Source: Pseudomonadota bacterium (lineage in GTDB: Bacteria > Pseudomonadota > Gammaproteobacteria > Steroidobacterales > Steroidobacteraceae). Taken from it: 64,000 nt of DNA. The stretch covers positions 186,001 through 250,000 of the forward strand of contig JADJBE010000002.1 of the NCBI GenBank assembly GCA_016703895.1, given 5' to 3'. Made by a program: the position numbers and the translations under genes. The notes beneath the pieces are model-generated. The model was given only the letters and a program-made list of their open reading frames with translations, did no database searches and was not told the DNA's origin. This document shows, one piece after another, positions 34,049-43,860 of this stretch. Every line of letters starts with the position of its first letter. The stretch's first letter is position 1.

Positions 34049-35017
34049 ATGAACACGTTTGAGAACCAGGGAATGCGCCGCGGGCGCGTGCAGCGAAATC
34101 TGTTCGTAGCCTGGCTATGCAGCCTGTTGCTGGCGACAGCGGCGAATGCCGCCGGCAATGACAGGCTGTACGACGTCACCGTCAACGCTGGCTCCCAGAC
34201 TGCGGCGTTCGAAGACGCGATGCGAATCGTGTTACAGCGTGCGACTGGTCGCCGCGATGCCGCGGCCGATCCCGCACTTGGCGGGTTGTTGTCAGACCCG
34301 CGCCGCTTCGTCAAAGTCGTGCGGCCGTCTGCAGGCGGTACGCTGGTGTCATTCGATGGCGCGGCGCTTGAGCGCGCGATTGTCGCAGCGGGGCGTGCGG
34401 TGTGGTCCGGGCCCCGGCCCCGCACCATCATTGCGCTGCGCTCCACGAATATCGACAGCGCCGCTCAAGCGGAGCTTGCAGCAGTGGCGCTTGCGCGCGG
34501 CGTGTCTATTCAAATAGTCAGTGCCGCGTCTTTGGGGTTGCCAAATGCCAGCATTGAGCGCGATCAAGCACTGGCGGCAGCGCAGCGCGCTGGCGGGGAC
34601 GCTTTGCTCGTCGGTGAGCGTTTTGAGAACGACGGGTCGGGCCTGTATCGCTGGGCGTTGCAGACTAGCACCAGCGCCTCGCAGTCCTCGGGCGGGTTGC
34701 AAGCCGGCCTGCATGAGGCGGTGGATGGCTACGTTCGCGCGGCCGAGGCCGTCCAGTCGCTGCCTGAAGTAGAGATCCTGGTGGCGTTCCTCGACGTGCA
34801 GAGCTTGCGCGATTTCGCCTTGGTCACGGAGACGCTCGGCGGCCTACCTGGCCTAAAGCGCGTGCTGTTGCGAGAGGTTGCGCCGCAGGCGGCGATGTTC
34901 CGGCTCGTCGCCCGCGGCGGTGCTGATGCCTTGTTAGCATCGTTGGGTAGCAGCGGGCGTTTCGAGTCGGTGCCAGCCTCTGGTGGTGCGGTGTTGGCTT
35001 TTCGAGCCAGGCGCTGA
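34049..35017 (+). CDS. DUF2066 exported protein
   Basis: A 322-residue exported protein with a signal peptide near residues 14–35 (ending AANA), though the exact start among nearby ATG codons is uncertain. DUF2066 features: LYDVTVNAGSQTAAFEDAMRIVL, RFVKVVRPS and a C-terminal GLPGLKRVLLREVAPQAAMF. Uncharacterised family usually encoded between purM and hda in gammaproteobacteria, as here. Periplasmic localisation inferred. Confidence 0.85.
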   Translation: MNTFENQGMRRGRVQRNLFVAWLCSLLLATAANAAGNDRLYDVTVNAGSQTAAFEDAMRIVLQRATGRRDAAADPALGGLLSDPRRFVKVVRPSAGGTLVSFDGAALERAIVAAGRAVWSGPRPRTIIALRSTNIDSAAQAELAAVALARGVSIQIVSAASLGLPNASIERDQALAAAQRAGGDALLVGERFENDGSGLYRWALQTSTSASQSSGGLQAGLHEAVDGYVRAAEAVQSLPEVEILVAFLDVQSLRDFALVTETLGGLPGLKRVLLREVAPQAAMFRLVARGGADALLASLGSSGRFESVPASGGAVLAFRARR

Positions 35018-35046
35018 CACGCTGACTCTGAGCGCGGCGAATCCCC

Positions 35047-35603
35047 ATGCGTCACTTGCCGAATCTGATTTGTTTGTTGCGGATCGCATTGGTCTGGCCG
35101 GTCGTGCAGGCGATCGCCAGCGAACGTTATTGGTTGGCGCTCGTGTTGATGGCGTTGGCGGCGATCTCCGATGGTCTCGATGGATTTCTGGCCAAGCAAT
35201 TTGGCTGGACGTCTGAGCTGGGCAAATTCCTCGATCCGTTGGCGGACAAACTGTTGCTGGTGGCAGTATTTTGATGTCTACCTGGATGGGCCTGCTGCCG
35301 TGGTGGCTGGCGGCCGCGGTCGTGGCGCGTGACGTGATGATTGGGCTGGGCGCCGTATTGTTTCGCTTGTTTTTCGGCCCGCTGCACGGTCGACCAACGA
35401 TCCTCAGCAAGATAAACACTGGCTTGCAGCTGGCGGTCGTGCTGGCGGCGCTGCTGCATGCGGCCAGCCGTTTACCACCGGTCGAGGTGGTCGATGTTCT
35501 GGTAGTCGTCACATTGATTGCCACGCTGCTGTCCGGCTTAGACTACATGCAGGCGTTCGCCCGGCGAGCAGTGGTCAGTCCCGGCGAGCAGCCCGCCGAA
35601 TAG
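35047..35603 (+). CDS. CDP-alcohol phosphatidyltransferase (PgsA-like), one-base frameshift
   Basis: Membrane enzyme that joins a CDP-diacylglycerol phosphatidyl group to an alcohol. The first frame holds the family signature SDGLDGFLAKQFG (with D-G-x2-A-R variation) and FLDPLADKLLLVAVF, then stops at 35274. Homology resumes one frame over with TWMGLLPWWLAAAVVARDVMIG and TILSKINTGLQLAVVL to 35603. One T missing from the TTTT run at 35269–35272 would give an uninterrupted ~186-residue protein with five to six membrane helices. Homopolymer context suggests a sequencing error. Ten bases separate it from hda. Confidence 0.82.
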
Positions 35604-35612
35604 CCATTAACG

Positions 35613-36311
35613 ATGCAACAATTGCCACTCGGCGTGCAGCTGAAAGAGCGCGCTACCTTCGCGAGTTTCCTGACGGGCGACAATGCGGAGCTGATCGAGC
35701 ACCTGCAAGCTGTTGCCGTGAGTGGCGCAGGTAGCGTGACTTGGCTGGCAGGTTCGCCAGCTGTCGGTAAGTCGCACTTATTGCAGGCGGTTTGCTCGCT
35801 CGCGGGTAGTCACGGTCGCGCGGGGTATTTTCCCTTGGCCGCGATCGCAGCGGTAACCCCGGAGTTCATCGCTGGTGCAGGTGGGCTGGACTGTGTCTGC
35901 ATGGATGATCTGCAAGTGGTTGCCGGTGACCCGGCGTGGGAGTCCGCGCTCTTTGGGCTGTATCGCCAACTCGAAACCCGCCGCGCCATTCTGGTGATCG
36001 CCGCAGAGCAGTTACCTGGCCAGCTCGGTCTTGGCCTGGCGGATCTGCAGTCGCGGCTGGCTGCCGCCGCCAATTTCGTCGTGCAGCCGTTGAATGAAGA
36101 GCAGCAACTTGCCGCCCTGACGCTACGTGCCAAGCTGCGCGGCCTCGAGCTCCCCGATGAGACCGGTCGTTACTTGTTGCGTCGGTTGCCACGCGATATG
36201 GCAACACTGGCGGAGTTGCTCGATACGCTCGACGTCGCTTCGCTGGTTGCCCAGCGCCGCCTGACGATTCCCTTTATCCGCGACGTGTTGGAGAAGACTC
36301 CGCAAGCGTGA
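35613..36311 (+). CDS. hda: DnaA regulatory inactivator Hda
   Basis: AAA+ DnaA homologue that, bound to the sliding clamp, stimulates hydrolysis of DnaA-ATP. 232 residues. N-terminal QLPLGVQL is the clamp-binding motif. Walker A is SPAVGKSHLLQAV near residue 48 and Walker B-like CVCMDDLQVVAG near residue 97, followed by sensor-type regions and RYLLRRLPRDMATLAELLDTLD. The DNA-binding domain IV of DnaA is absent, as in Hda. Its 3' end overlaps the convergent wrbA-like gene by 38 bases. Confidence 0.92.
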   Translation: MQQLPLGVQLKERATFASFLTGDNAELIEHLQAVAVSGAGSVTWLAGSPAVGKSHLLQAVCSLAGSHGRAGYFPLAAIAAVTPEFIAGAGGLDCVCMDDLQVVAGDPAWESALFGLYRQLETRRAILVIAAEQLPGQLGLGLADLQSRLAAAANFVVQPLNEEQQLAALTLRAKLRGLELPDETGRYLLRRLPRDMATLAELLDTLDVASLVAQRRLTIPFIRDVLEKTPQA

Positions 36312-36891
36312 CGGCAAGGCGCGCGACGCGTGCGCCCAGCGCTTGCGCCAGCACTTGTTCTGCATCTGACAGCTGTGCTGGCCGTTCGGCCACGCCGGCC
36401 ACGTGCGAGGCACCATAGGGTGAGCCGCCCGAGCGAGTCTCGCTAAGTTCGCGGTGCGTGAACGGGATGCCGACCAGATACATGCCGTGATGAAGCAGCG
36501 GCAGCAGCATCGTGAGCAAGGTCGATTCCTGACCACCGTGCATCGATTGTGAAGCAGTAAATGCCGCCGCCGGTTTGCCGACTAAGGAACCGTCCAGCCA
36601 CAGACTCGACGTGCTGTCGAGAAAGTGTTTCAGCGGTGCTGCCATATTCCCGAAGCGGGTCGGGCTGCCGATCAGCAGACCATCGGCGCGCTTCAGCTCC
36701 GCCAGTGTTGCGTAGGGCGCGCCGCTGTCAGGAACGGCTTGTACGGGTCGTTCCGACTCGGCGGACAACGAAGGCACCGTGCGCAGGATCGAATTCGCGC
36801 CGGCCACCGATTCGATACCGCGACAGATCTGGCGCGCGAGTTGCGCGGTTGCGCCATGACGTGAGTAGTAGATGACCAGGATGTCAGCCAT
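36274..36891 (-). CDS. wrbA: WrbA-like NAD(P)H:quinone oxidoreductase
   Basis: FMN-dependent flavodoxin-fold enzyme that reduces quinones by two electrons, protecting against redox cycling. 205 residues. N-terminal phosphate loop YYSRHGATAQLARQI; LLIGSPTRFGNMAAPLKHFLD and FTASQSMHGGQESTLL bind FMN, and GGSPYGASHVAG is a typical WrbA segment. The C-terminal 13 codons run antisense to hda. It is 17 bases upstream of the lytic transglycosylase gene, possibly one transcript. Confidence 0.93.
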   Translation of the reverse strand: MADILVIYYSRHGATAQLARQICRGIESVAGANSILRTVPSLSAESERPVQAVPDSGAPYATLAELKRADGLLIGSPTRFGNMAAPLKHFLDSTSSLWLDGSLVGKPAAAFTASQSMHGGQESTLLTMLLPLLHHGMYLVGIPFTHRELSETRSGGSPYGASHVAGVAERPAQLSDAEQVLAQALGARVARLAVTLAESSPTRRG

Positions 36892-36908
36892 TGGCAGTTA
36901 CCTTGGAC

Positions 36909-37532
36909 TCAGTAGCGAACGGGCTTGAGGGCTGGCTGACCGCTCTCGCCGAGACCCAGATCGTCTGCGCCATTCCAGCGCGACCAGCGATTGATCACCA
37001 GATCCGAATACCAGCGCTTGCCGACGCTACCGTTATAGCGGGCCAGTGCTTTGACAACATTGCTCTTTTCGCGTTTCAAGTAGTGACGCAGGATCGCACA
37101 ACCCATCTTGATGTTCTCCGGTGTGCGCACGAGTTGATGGCGTTTCATGCCGAGTTCCTCGGGCCAGAACGGCATCACCTGCATCAGCCCGACGGCGCCG
37201 GCGTACGACACGGCCCAGCGATTGAAGCGACTCTCGACGTCGATCACCGCCATGACGAGCCCTGGTGGTAGCCGCACCTCACCCGGGCGGTGAGCCTCAC
37301 AAAAAACGTGTTTTAGCAGCAGCAGACGTTCCTCACGGTCGGGGACCTGCTTGCGCAGCCGCGGCTCCATCATTTTGTACCAGACTGCTGAGTCGTACTG
37401 ATCTTCGAAACACTCTGCTTGTTCGATCGCTCGACCCAGTACGCCGCGCAGCTCGGGGTCGCGTTGCGCCTGCGCGTTTGGCGCAGCCGTGGCGTACTGA
37501 CCCGCGCCTGCCAGCAGTACGCCAGCTGCCAT
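36909..37532 (-). CDS. lytic transglycosylase (SLT domain), exported
   Basis: Murein-cleaving enzyme. The catalytic domain has the conserved MAVIDVESRFNRWAVSYAGA (catalytic Glu in VESRF), GLMQVMPFWPEELG, the MGCAILRHYLKR helix and ALARYNGS. An Ala-rich signal-like segment MAAGVLLAGAGQYATAA precedes it. Start choice is unclear: no Shine–Dalgarno is seen, ATG 37532 gives 207 residues and a short signal, and TTG 37547 five codons upstream gives a better hydrophobic core. The frame is open further but that overlaps proS. Follows proS closely. Confidence 0.85.
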   Translation of the reverse strand: MAAGVLLAGAGQYATAAPNAQAQRDPELRGVLGRAIEQAECFEDQYDSAVWYKMMEPRLRKQVPDREERLLLLKHVFCEAHRPGEVRLPPGLVMAVIDVESRFNRWAVSYAGAVGLMQVMPFWPEELGMKRHQLVRTPENIKMGCAILRHYLKREKSNVVKALARYNGSVGKRWYSDLVINRWSRWNGADDLGLGESGQPALKPVRY

Positions 37533-37584
37533 GGCCGCAGCTAACAATCGTTGCAGCGCGCGACCGCGGACATGGCCGCGGTCG

Positions 37585-39293
37585 TTAGTGCGATAACCGT
37601 GTTTGGATGAAAGCCAGCGCGTCAGCATGCGGGAACTCTTCGGACTCAGTGGCGCGCCGGTGGCGGTACTCGAGCTTGCCGGCTTCGAGACCGCGGTCAC
37701 CGACCACGATGCGATGGGGGATGCCGATGAGTTCGGCGTCGGCAAACTTGACGCCCGGACGCTCGTCGCGATCGTCATACAAGACTTCGATGCCGGCGGC
37801 AGTAAGGTCAGCATAGAGTTTCTCGGCCGCAGCTCGGACACGTGGCGACTTGGGTAGATTGATCGGCACCAGCACCACCGCGAACGGGGCCAGTGCCGCC
37901 GGCCAAATGATGCCGCGCTCATCATGATTCTGTTCAATCGCCGCCGCAACGACCCGCGTCACACCGATGCCGTAACAGCCCATATGCAGCGTTACCGCCT
38001 GGCCGGACTCGTCCAGCACACTGGCGCCCATCGCCTGGCTGTACTTGCAACCCAGCTGGAAGATATGACCTACCTCGATGCCGCGTGCGATCGAGATTGT
38101 ACCCGTGCCGCTGGGGCTCGGATCCCCCGCGACGACGTTGCGCAGGTCGGCCGCTTGCGGCTCTGGCAAGTCGCGGCCCCAGTTCACGCCGACTAGATGC
38201 GTATCTATGGCGTTCGCGCCACACACGAAATCGGCCAGTTCGCTCGCGCTGTGGTCTGCATAGATCGGGCAGGCGAGGCCGACGGGTCCGATGTACCCCG
38301 GCTCACAACCCGCGACACGGACGATCGACTCGGCGCTGGCAAGCCGCAAGGGGGCGGCGATGCCGGCGAGCTTCTGCGCTTTGACGGCGTTCAGTTCGTG
38401 GTCACCACGCAGCACCAGCGCCACCACGCCGCCGTCGGCCGCGTCGACCAGTAGTGTCTTGACTGTTTGGGCGGCTGGGACTTTGAGAAACGCGCTGACG
38501 TCGGCAATCGTTCGGGCGCCGGGCGTGCTCGTCGATGTTAGTGTTGCCGACGCTGCGGGGCGCGGTTTGCCGGACGGCACGGCAGCCGCCATTTCGAGAT
38601 TGGCCGCATAGTCATCGCGATCGGAGAATGCAATCGCATCCTCGCCCGAATCCGCCAGCACGTGAAACTCCTGTGAGGCATTCCCACCGATCGCGCCGCT
38701 ATCGGCTTGTACTGCACGGAACTTCAATTGCAGCCGCGTGAAGATGCGCGTGTAGGCGTCATACATCACCTGATAACCCGCGGCCAACGACTGTTCGTTG
38801 AGGTGGAACGAGTAGGCGTCCTTCATCAGAAACTCGCGCGCACGCATCACGCCGAACCGTGGCCGAACCTCGTCGCGAAACTTGGTCTGGATCTGATAGA
38901 AATTCACGGGCAGTTGGCGGTAGCTCTTGAGCTCGCGCCGTGCAATGTCGGTGATCACTTCCTCGTGCGTGGGACCGACACAATAGTCGCGGTCGTGGCG
39001 ATCCTTGAGCCGCAGCAGCTCGGGTCCAAACTGCTCCCAGCGGCCGGATTCGATCCAGTACTCGGCCGGTTGGATTGCGGGCATGAACACTTCGAGTGCA
39101 CCGGCCCGGTCCATTTCCTCGCGCACGATCGCCTCGACCTTACGTAGGTCTTGAGGCCCAACGGCAACCAGCTGTAGAGCCCGGCCGACGTGCGTCGGAT
39201 CAGTCCTGCACGCAGCATCAGCCGGTGACTGATGATTTCCGCCTCGGCAGGCGTTTCCTTGCTTGTATTGATCGGATATTGAGACCAGCGCAT
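37585..39293 (-). CDS. proS: prolyl-tRNA synthetase, frameshift near the N-terminus
   Basis: Class II enzyme charging tRNA-Pro, ProS-type with an INS editing domain. Starting from ATG 39293 the first frame reads MRWSQYPINTSKETPAEAEI, SHRLMLRAGLIRRTSAGLYSW, LPLGLK. Homology then continues one frame over with DLRKVEAIVREEMDRAGA. One base is missing near 39148–39150. The rest is intact: VGPTHEEVITDIAR, RFGVMRAREFLMKDAYSFH, editing domain (~230–400), LGCKYSQAMGA, CYGIGVTRVVAA and DDRDERPGVKFADAELIGIP. Corrected length is ~569 residues, normal. As the gene is essential, a sequence error is the simplest reading. Confidence 0.93.
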
Positions 39294-39360
39294 AGGGCGA
39301 CAAGTCTAGCAGGCGCGCCGCGGCTGGTCGCGCGCACGCCGCACGCCTATTATCAGCAGC

Positions 39361-40115
39361 ATGAACCAACCCAATGGCGGGCGGCCGCGCGGCCGCGGTA
39401 TCTATTTATTGCCAAATTTGATGACAACCGGTTGCCTGTTCGCAGGTTTCTACGCAATCGTGGCTGCGATTGACGGCAATTTCGAGCGCGCCGGGATTGC
39501 GGTCTTTGTTGCGATGCTGTTCGACGGCCTGGATGGCCGCATCGCTCGCTGGACGGGTACCGAAAGCGAATTCGGCAAGCAGTACGACAGCCTCGCTGAC
39601 ATGGTCGCGTTCGGCGTCGCGCCGGCAATCGTCACCTATCAATGGGGCGTCGTGCGGATTGCTGAATATGGTGACACCTGGCGCCGCTTCGCCTGGGTAG
39701 TCGCATTCTTTACGCCGCCGCTGCGGCCTTGCGACTGGCGCGGTTCAATGCACGGGCCGCGGCAGACAAGCGCTATTTCGAAGGTCTGCCGAGTCCCTCG
39801 GCCGCGGCCACTGTGGCGGCTTTCATCTGGCTCTGGAGTCAGTGGTATCAGCCGGGGCTCACAGGTTTGATCGTAGCGATCACCGTCACGGGCCTTGCGG
39901 GCGCCTTGATGATTTCTTCGTTCAGCTATCCGAGCCTCAAACAAGTCGACGATGACCGGCGCATTCGATTCTTGAATCTGGCCACCATGTTGCTGGCTTT
40001 TGTGTTCATCGCGATCGACCCGCCGACGATGTTGTTTGCGATGTTCGCGACCTACGCGCTGTCTGCTCCCGCACTGTGGCTTTGGCGACGAGTCCTGCGC
40101 CGCACCCGCTCGTGA
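39361..40115 (+). CDS. pssA: CDP-diacylglycerol–serine O-phosphatidyltransferase, one-base frameshift
   Basis: Makes phosphatidylserine, precursor of phosphatidylethanolamine. The first frame has GIYLLPNLMTTGCLFAGFYA and the signature FDGLDGRIARWTGTESEFG, KQYDSLADMVAFGVAPA. Homology then shifts one frame at ~39710 to ALRLARFNARAA and YFEGLPSPSAAATVAA through several membrane helices to 40115. One T missing from TTT at 39709–39711 would restore a ~251-residue protein with eight hydrophobic segments. The homopolymer suggests sequencing error. Divergent from proS by 67 bases. Confidence 0.9.
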
Positions 40116-40125
40116 GTCTGGCGCC

Positions 40126-40809
40126 GTGACCCGCCAGGCCTATCTGCACGCTCTTGGTATCGATACCTGGACTTTGCGGGGCGCGCCGCCAGCCGCGGCA
40201 GCCGACGCGGGCGACACGGGCGACGCTTGGGCCAGCTTGTGCGGCCAAGTGGCCGGTTGTCAGCAGTGTGGCTTGCATGCAGGCCGCACCCAAACCGTGT
40301 TTGGCGTTGGCAACCGTGCGGCGAGCTGGATGGTGGTCGGCGAGGCACCGGGCGCTGAAGAAGACCGCCGCGGCGAGCCGTTTGTGGGTCGTGCGGGCAA
40401 ACTACTGGATTCGATGCTGCGTGCAATCGACTTGTCTCGCGAGACAGTGTTCATCGCCAACGTCCTGAAATGTCGCCCGCCAGCCAATCGCGATCCCAAG
40501 CCGGAGGAGGTTGCGTCTTGCCTGCCGTATCTGCACCGGCAGATCGAACTAATCCGTCCGCAAGTCATACTCGCGGTGGGGCGCATCGCCGCGCAGAACT
40601 TGTTAGCGACGGATGCACCGCTGGGAAAATTGCGTGGCCGCGTCCATAGCTTTGGTGAACGCGCGACTCCGTTGATAGTCACCTACCACCCGGCCTACCT
40701 GTTGCGCGCACCGCTCGAGAAACGCAAGGCCTGGGAGGATCTGCAGTTTGCCCGCGCGACAGTGCAGACCGCTGCGGCGGCCGCACGGGCTGAGCTGGGA
40801 TCCCGCTAG
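40126..40809 (+). CDS. family 4 uracil-DNA glycosylase (Fe-S type)
   Basis: Excises uracil from DNA. GTG 40126 is the plausible start and gives 227 residues; the frame continues upstream into pssA. Family-4 features: a CQQCGLHAGRTQTVFGVG cluster-ligand segment near residue 46, motif A GEAPGAEEDRRGEPFVGRAG, NVLKCRPPANRDPKPEE with a third Cys and a further Cys in VASCLPYL, then motif B YHPAYLLR. The reading frame is intact. It ends where rimI begins (no gap), so the two are coupled. Confidence 0.92.
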   Translation: MTRQAYLHALGIDTWTLRGAPPAAAADAGDTGDAWASLCGQVAGCQQCGLHAGRTQTVFGVGNRAASWMVVGEAPGAEEDRRGEPFVGRAGKLLDSMLRAIDLSRETVFIANVLKCRPPANRDPKPEEVASCLPYLHRQIELIRPQVILAVGRIAAQNLLATDAPLGKLRGRVHSFGERATPLIVTYHPAYLLRAPLEKRKAWEDLQFARATVQTAAAAARAELGSR

Positions 40810-41310
40810 ATGGCTGCGACATCGGATGAGCTGCGGTCGGTGCCTGCCATCACGATCCGCCAGATGCTGGAGAGCGACGTGCCGGCGATCCATGCGATCG
40901 AGCGCATGTCGTACCCCTTCCCCTGGAGCGAAGGGATCTTCCGCGATTGCATCCGGGTCGGCTATTCCTGTCGGGTGTTCGACCTCGAAGGTCAGATCAT
41001 GGGCTACGGGGTGATGAGCAGCGGCGCTGATGAAGCGCACATACTGAATCTCTGTGTGCGACCCACGTTCCGGGTGCGTGGACTGGGTAGGCGGATGCTC
41101 GAACATTTGATGGAGCTGGCCGCTAGCGCAGGTGTGCAGGATATCTTTCTGGAAGTGCGGCCCACCAATACTGCTGCGATTCGTCTCTATCAAGCGCTCG
41201 CGTTTGAGCAGGTGGGCATGCGGCGCGGCTACTATCAGGCGGTGGATGGGCGCGAGGATGCGGTCGTGCTACGCAGGTCGCTGCCTGACAGGCGACCCAG
41301 GCCGGCCTGA
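40810..41310 (+). CDS. rimI: ribosomal protein S18-alanine N-acetyltransferase
   Basis: GNAT acetyltransferase that acetylates the N-terminal Ala of S18. 166 residues. ITIRQMLESDVPAIHAIERMSYPFPWSEGIF is the substrate side, HILNLCVRPTFRVRGLGRRML contains the acetyl-CoA loop (R-x2-G-x-G), and FLEVRPTNTAAIRLYQALAFEQVGMRRGYY is the RimI C-terminal motif. Directly follows the udg stop. The operon udg–rimI is seen elsewhere in gammaproteobacteria. Confidence 0.94.
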   Translation: MAATSDELRSVPAITIRQMLESDVPAIHAIERMSYPFPWSEGIFRDCIRVGYSCRVFDLEGQIMGYGVMSSGADEAHILNLCVRPTFRVRGLGRRMLEHLMELAASAGVQDIFLEVRPTNTAAIRLYQALAFEQVGMRRGYYQAVDGREDAVVLRRSLPDRRPRPA

Positions 41311-41315
41311 TCAGG

Positions 41316-41321
41316 TACAAT
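41316..41321 (+). promoter_or_regulatory. candidate -10 box before prfC
   Basis: TACAAT, 27 bases ahead of the prfC ATG and just after rimI stops. A recognisable -35 hexamer at normal spacing is not obvious. Confidence 0.28.
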
Positions 41322-41348
41322 TCCCGGCCCTTCAACTGATATACACCG

Positions 41349-42934
41349 ATGTCACCCGAGCAGGAAATCGCTCGTCGCCGCACGTTCGCCATCATCTCGC
41401 ACCCCGACGCCGGCAAAACCACGCTGACCGAGAAGCCGCTGCTGTTTGGCGGTGCCATTCAGCTCGCGGGTACCGTCAAGGTCGTAAGGCCGCGCGTCAC
41501 GCCACGTCCGACTGGATGCGGCTCGAGCAGCAGCGGGGTATTTCGGTGACCTCCTCCGTGATGCAATTTCCGTATCGCGATTGCCTGGTGAATTTGCTTG
41601 ATACACCGGGGCACGAGGACTTTTCTGAAGATACGTACCGGACGTTGACCGCGGTGGATTCCGCGTTGATGGTCATCGACTGTGCCAAGGGCGTCGAGGA
41701 GCGCACCGTCAAGCTGATGGACGTGTGCCGCCTGCGCGACACGCCGATCATGACGTTCATCAACAAGCTCGATCGCGAAGGTCGCGCGCCGATCGAATTG
41801 TTGGACGAGATCGAGCGCGTGCTGGCGATACGCACGACGCCGATGACCTGGCCAATCGGCATGGGCCGGGATCTCGCCGGTGTCTATCACCTGCTGGAAG
41901 ACCGGATCTATGTCTACACGGCAGCCGGTCGGGGCACGCGCGGTGAGAACCGCGTGATCGATGGCTTGCACAGCAGTGCGGGACGCGCGTTCCTGGGCGA
42001 TCGCGCCGCGGCCTTCGACGACGAAGTGGAATTGGTGCGCGGCGCCGCCGAGCCTTTCGATCTCGAGGCGTACCTCGCCGGCAAGCAGACCCCGGTGTTC
42101 TTTGGTTCGGCCATCAGCAACTTCGGTGTGGAGGAGTTGCTGACAGCTTTCGTGACGCACGCGCCGCCGCCGCTGCCGCGGGCGAGTGTGCAGCGCGTGG
42201 TGGCAGCGCAGGAGTCGAAGCTAACAGGTTTTGTGTTCAAGATTCAGGCCAACATGGATCCGCAGCACCGTGATCGGATCGCCTTCATGCGGCTCTGCTC
42301 GGGCAAGTACACGCGCGGCATGCGGCTCTACCATGTGCGCCTCGACAAGGAGGTGCGCATTGCGGATGCCTTGACGTTCATGGCAGCCGAGCGACAGGCA
42401 GCCGACGAGGCTTACGCTGGCGATATCATCGGTCTGCACAACCACGGTACGATCAACATTGGCGATACCTTCACCGAAGGCGAGCAGCTGACGTTCACGG
42501 GTATTCCTAACTTCGCGCCAGAGATGTTCCGCCGCGCGGTGCTGAAGGACCCTCTCAGGATGAAGCAACTCGCCAAGGGTCTTGGGCAGTTGTGCGAGGA
42601 AGGTGCGACGCAGTTGTTCAAGCCGCTACGCAATAACGACATGATTCTCGGCGCCGTCGGCCAACTGCAGTTCGAGGTCGTCGCCTTCCGGTTGCAGGAC
42701 GAATACGGCGTGCAATGCGCGTTTGAGCCGATCGGTGTGCACACAGCGCGCTGGGTCTACGCGGCGGATGACAAGAAGGAGGCTGAGTTCCAGAACAAGG
42801 CCCATGACAACCTCGCGATCGATCATTCCGGCGCGTTAGTGTATTTAGCGCCGTCGCGAGTGAATCTTGAGCTGACGCTCGAGCGTTGGCCCGCGGTAAA
42901 ATTCACTGCCACCCGCGAACAGCTCGCCACCTGA
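41349..42934 (+). CDS. prfC: peptide chain release factor 3, one-base frameshift
   Basis: GTPase that recycles RF1/RF2 from the ribosome. The first frame gives RRTFAIISHPDAGKTTLTEK (G1) and LFGGAIQLAGTVK, then loses homology. One frame over it continues GRKAARHATSDWMRLEQQRG and ISVTSSVMQF (G2), then LDTPGHEDFSEDT (G3), FINKLDREGR (G4) and PVFFGSAISNFGVEELL, to a full C-terminus at 42934. One G missing at ~41480 (AAGGTCG for AAGGGTCG) restores a ~528-residue protein. TEKPLLF has Pro where Leu is usual. Probably a sequencing error. Confidence 0.93.
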
Positions 42935-42949
42935 CCAGGAAACGTATCG

Positions 42950-43831
42950 ATGTCAGCTCATTCGCCAACTGTGGCTCTGGTTACTGTCGATGCGGCGCGC
43001 TCGCTGGATGAGGATCTCGCGCCACTCACTGCCGCGCTAACTGGGCAGGGGGTGTTAGTCGAACAACCCAGTTGGGACGATCCGAAGATCGACTGGTCGC
43101 GCTATGCACTTGCATTGCTGCGCTCGACTTGGGACTACGTTGATCGCATCGATGAGTTTCTGCAGTGGGTCGAGCGGACGGCACGAGTCACAAGAGTTCT
43201 GAATCCGCCTGAATTGGTCCGCTGGAACACAGACAAGCGCTATCTGGCGGATCTCGAGCGACGGGGCTTGCCGATCATTCCGTCCAGCTTTGCCGCCGCC
43301 GGTGAGCCGCTCGAGTTTCCTGATTCTGCGGAGTGGGTCGTGAAGCCCGCGATCGGCGCCGGTTCGCGTGGCGCGCGGCGTTTCCGTCGCGACGAAGAAG
43401 TCGCCGCACGGGCGCATGCCGCGACGCTGCAGGCCGCAGGACGTACGGTGCTGGTGCAGCCCTATCTGGCCAGCGTCGAGCAGCGCGGCGAGACGGCGTT
43501 GATTTTTTTCGATGGTGCTTATAGCCATGCCATCCGCAAAGGGCCGCTGCTGCAGGCCGGCGGCGGCGATGTCACCGCGCTGTTTGCGACGGAGGACATC
43601 TCTGTACGGCAAGCGACCGCCGACGAACTGGTGGTTGGCGCGCGTGCTGTAGTCGCCATCCCGGGTGGTGCGCCGCTTTACGCGCGGGTCGATTTGATCG
43701 AATCAGTGCACGGCACGCCCCAGATACTTGAACTCGAGTTGACCGAGCCGTCGTTGTTCTTCGCGCATGCGCCGGGCTCGGCTGACCGCTTGGCCGCGTC
43801 AGTACGTCGCCGTCTGACACCTGAATCGTGA
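42950..43831 (+). CDS. ATP-grasp (RimK/glutathione-synthetase-like) ligase of unknown substrate
   Basis: A 293-residue ATP-grasp protein. N-terminal part has LALLRSTWDYVDRIDEFLQW, then NPPELVRWNTDKRYLADLERRGLPIIPS. The ATP-binding core is WVVKPAIGAGSRGARRF and VLVQPYLASVEQRGETALIFF. Metal-binding residues appear in LYARVDLIE and ILELELTEPSLFF. The family joins an acyl phosphate to an amine, but the substrate is unknown. Fifteen bases after prfC. May be related to glutathione or peptide ligases, without evidence here. Confidence 0.82.
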   Translation: MSAHSPTVALVTVDAARSLDEDLAPLTAALTGQGVLVEQPSWDDPKIDWSRYALALLRSTWDYVDRIDEFLQWVERTARVTRVLNPPELVRWNTDKRYLADLERRGLPIIPSSFAAAGEPLEFPDSAEWVVKPAIGAGSRGARRFRRDEEVAARAHAATLQAAGRTVLVQPYLASVEQRGETALIFFDGAYSHAIRKGPLLQAGGGDVTALFATEDISVRQATADELVVGARAVVAIPGGAPLYARVDLIESVHGTPQILELELTEPSLFFAHAPGSADRLAASVRRRLTPES

Positions 43832-43860
43832 CGTTGCCACCCGCGCCGGGTTAGCCTTGA

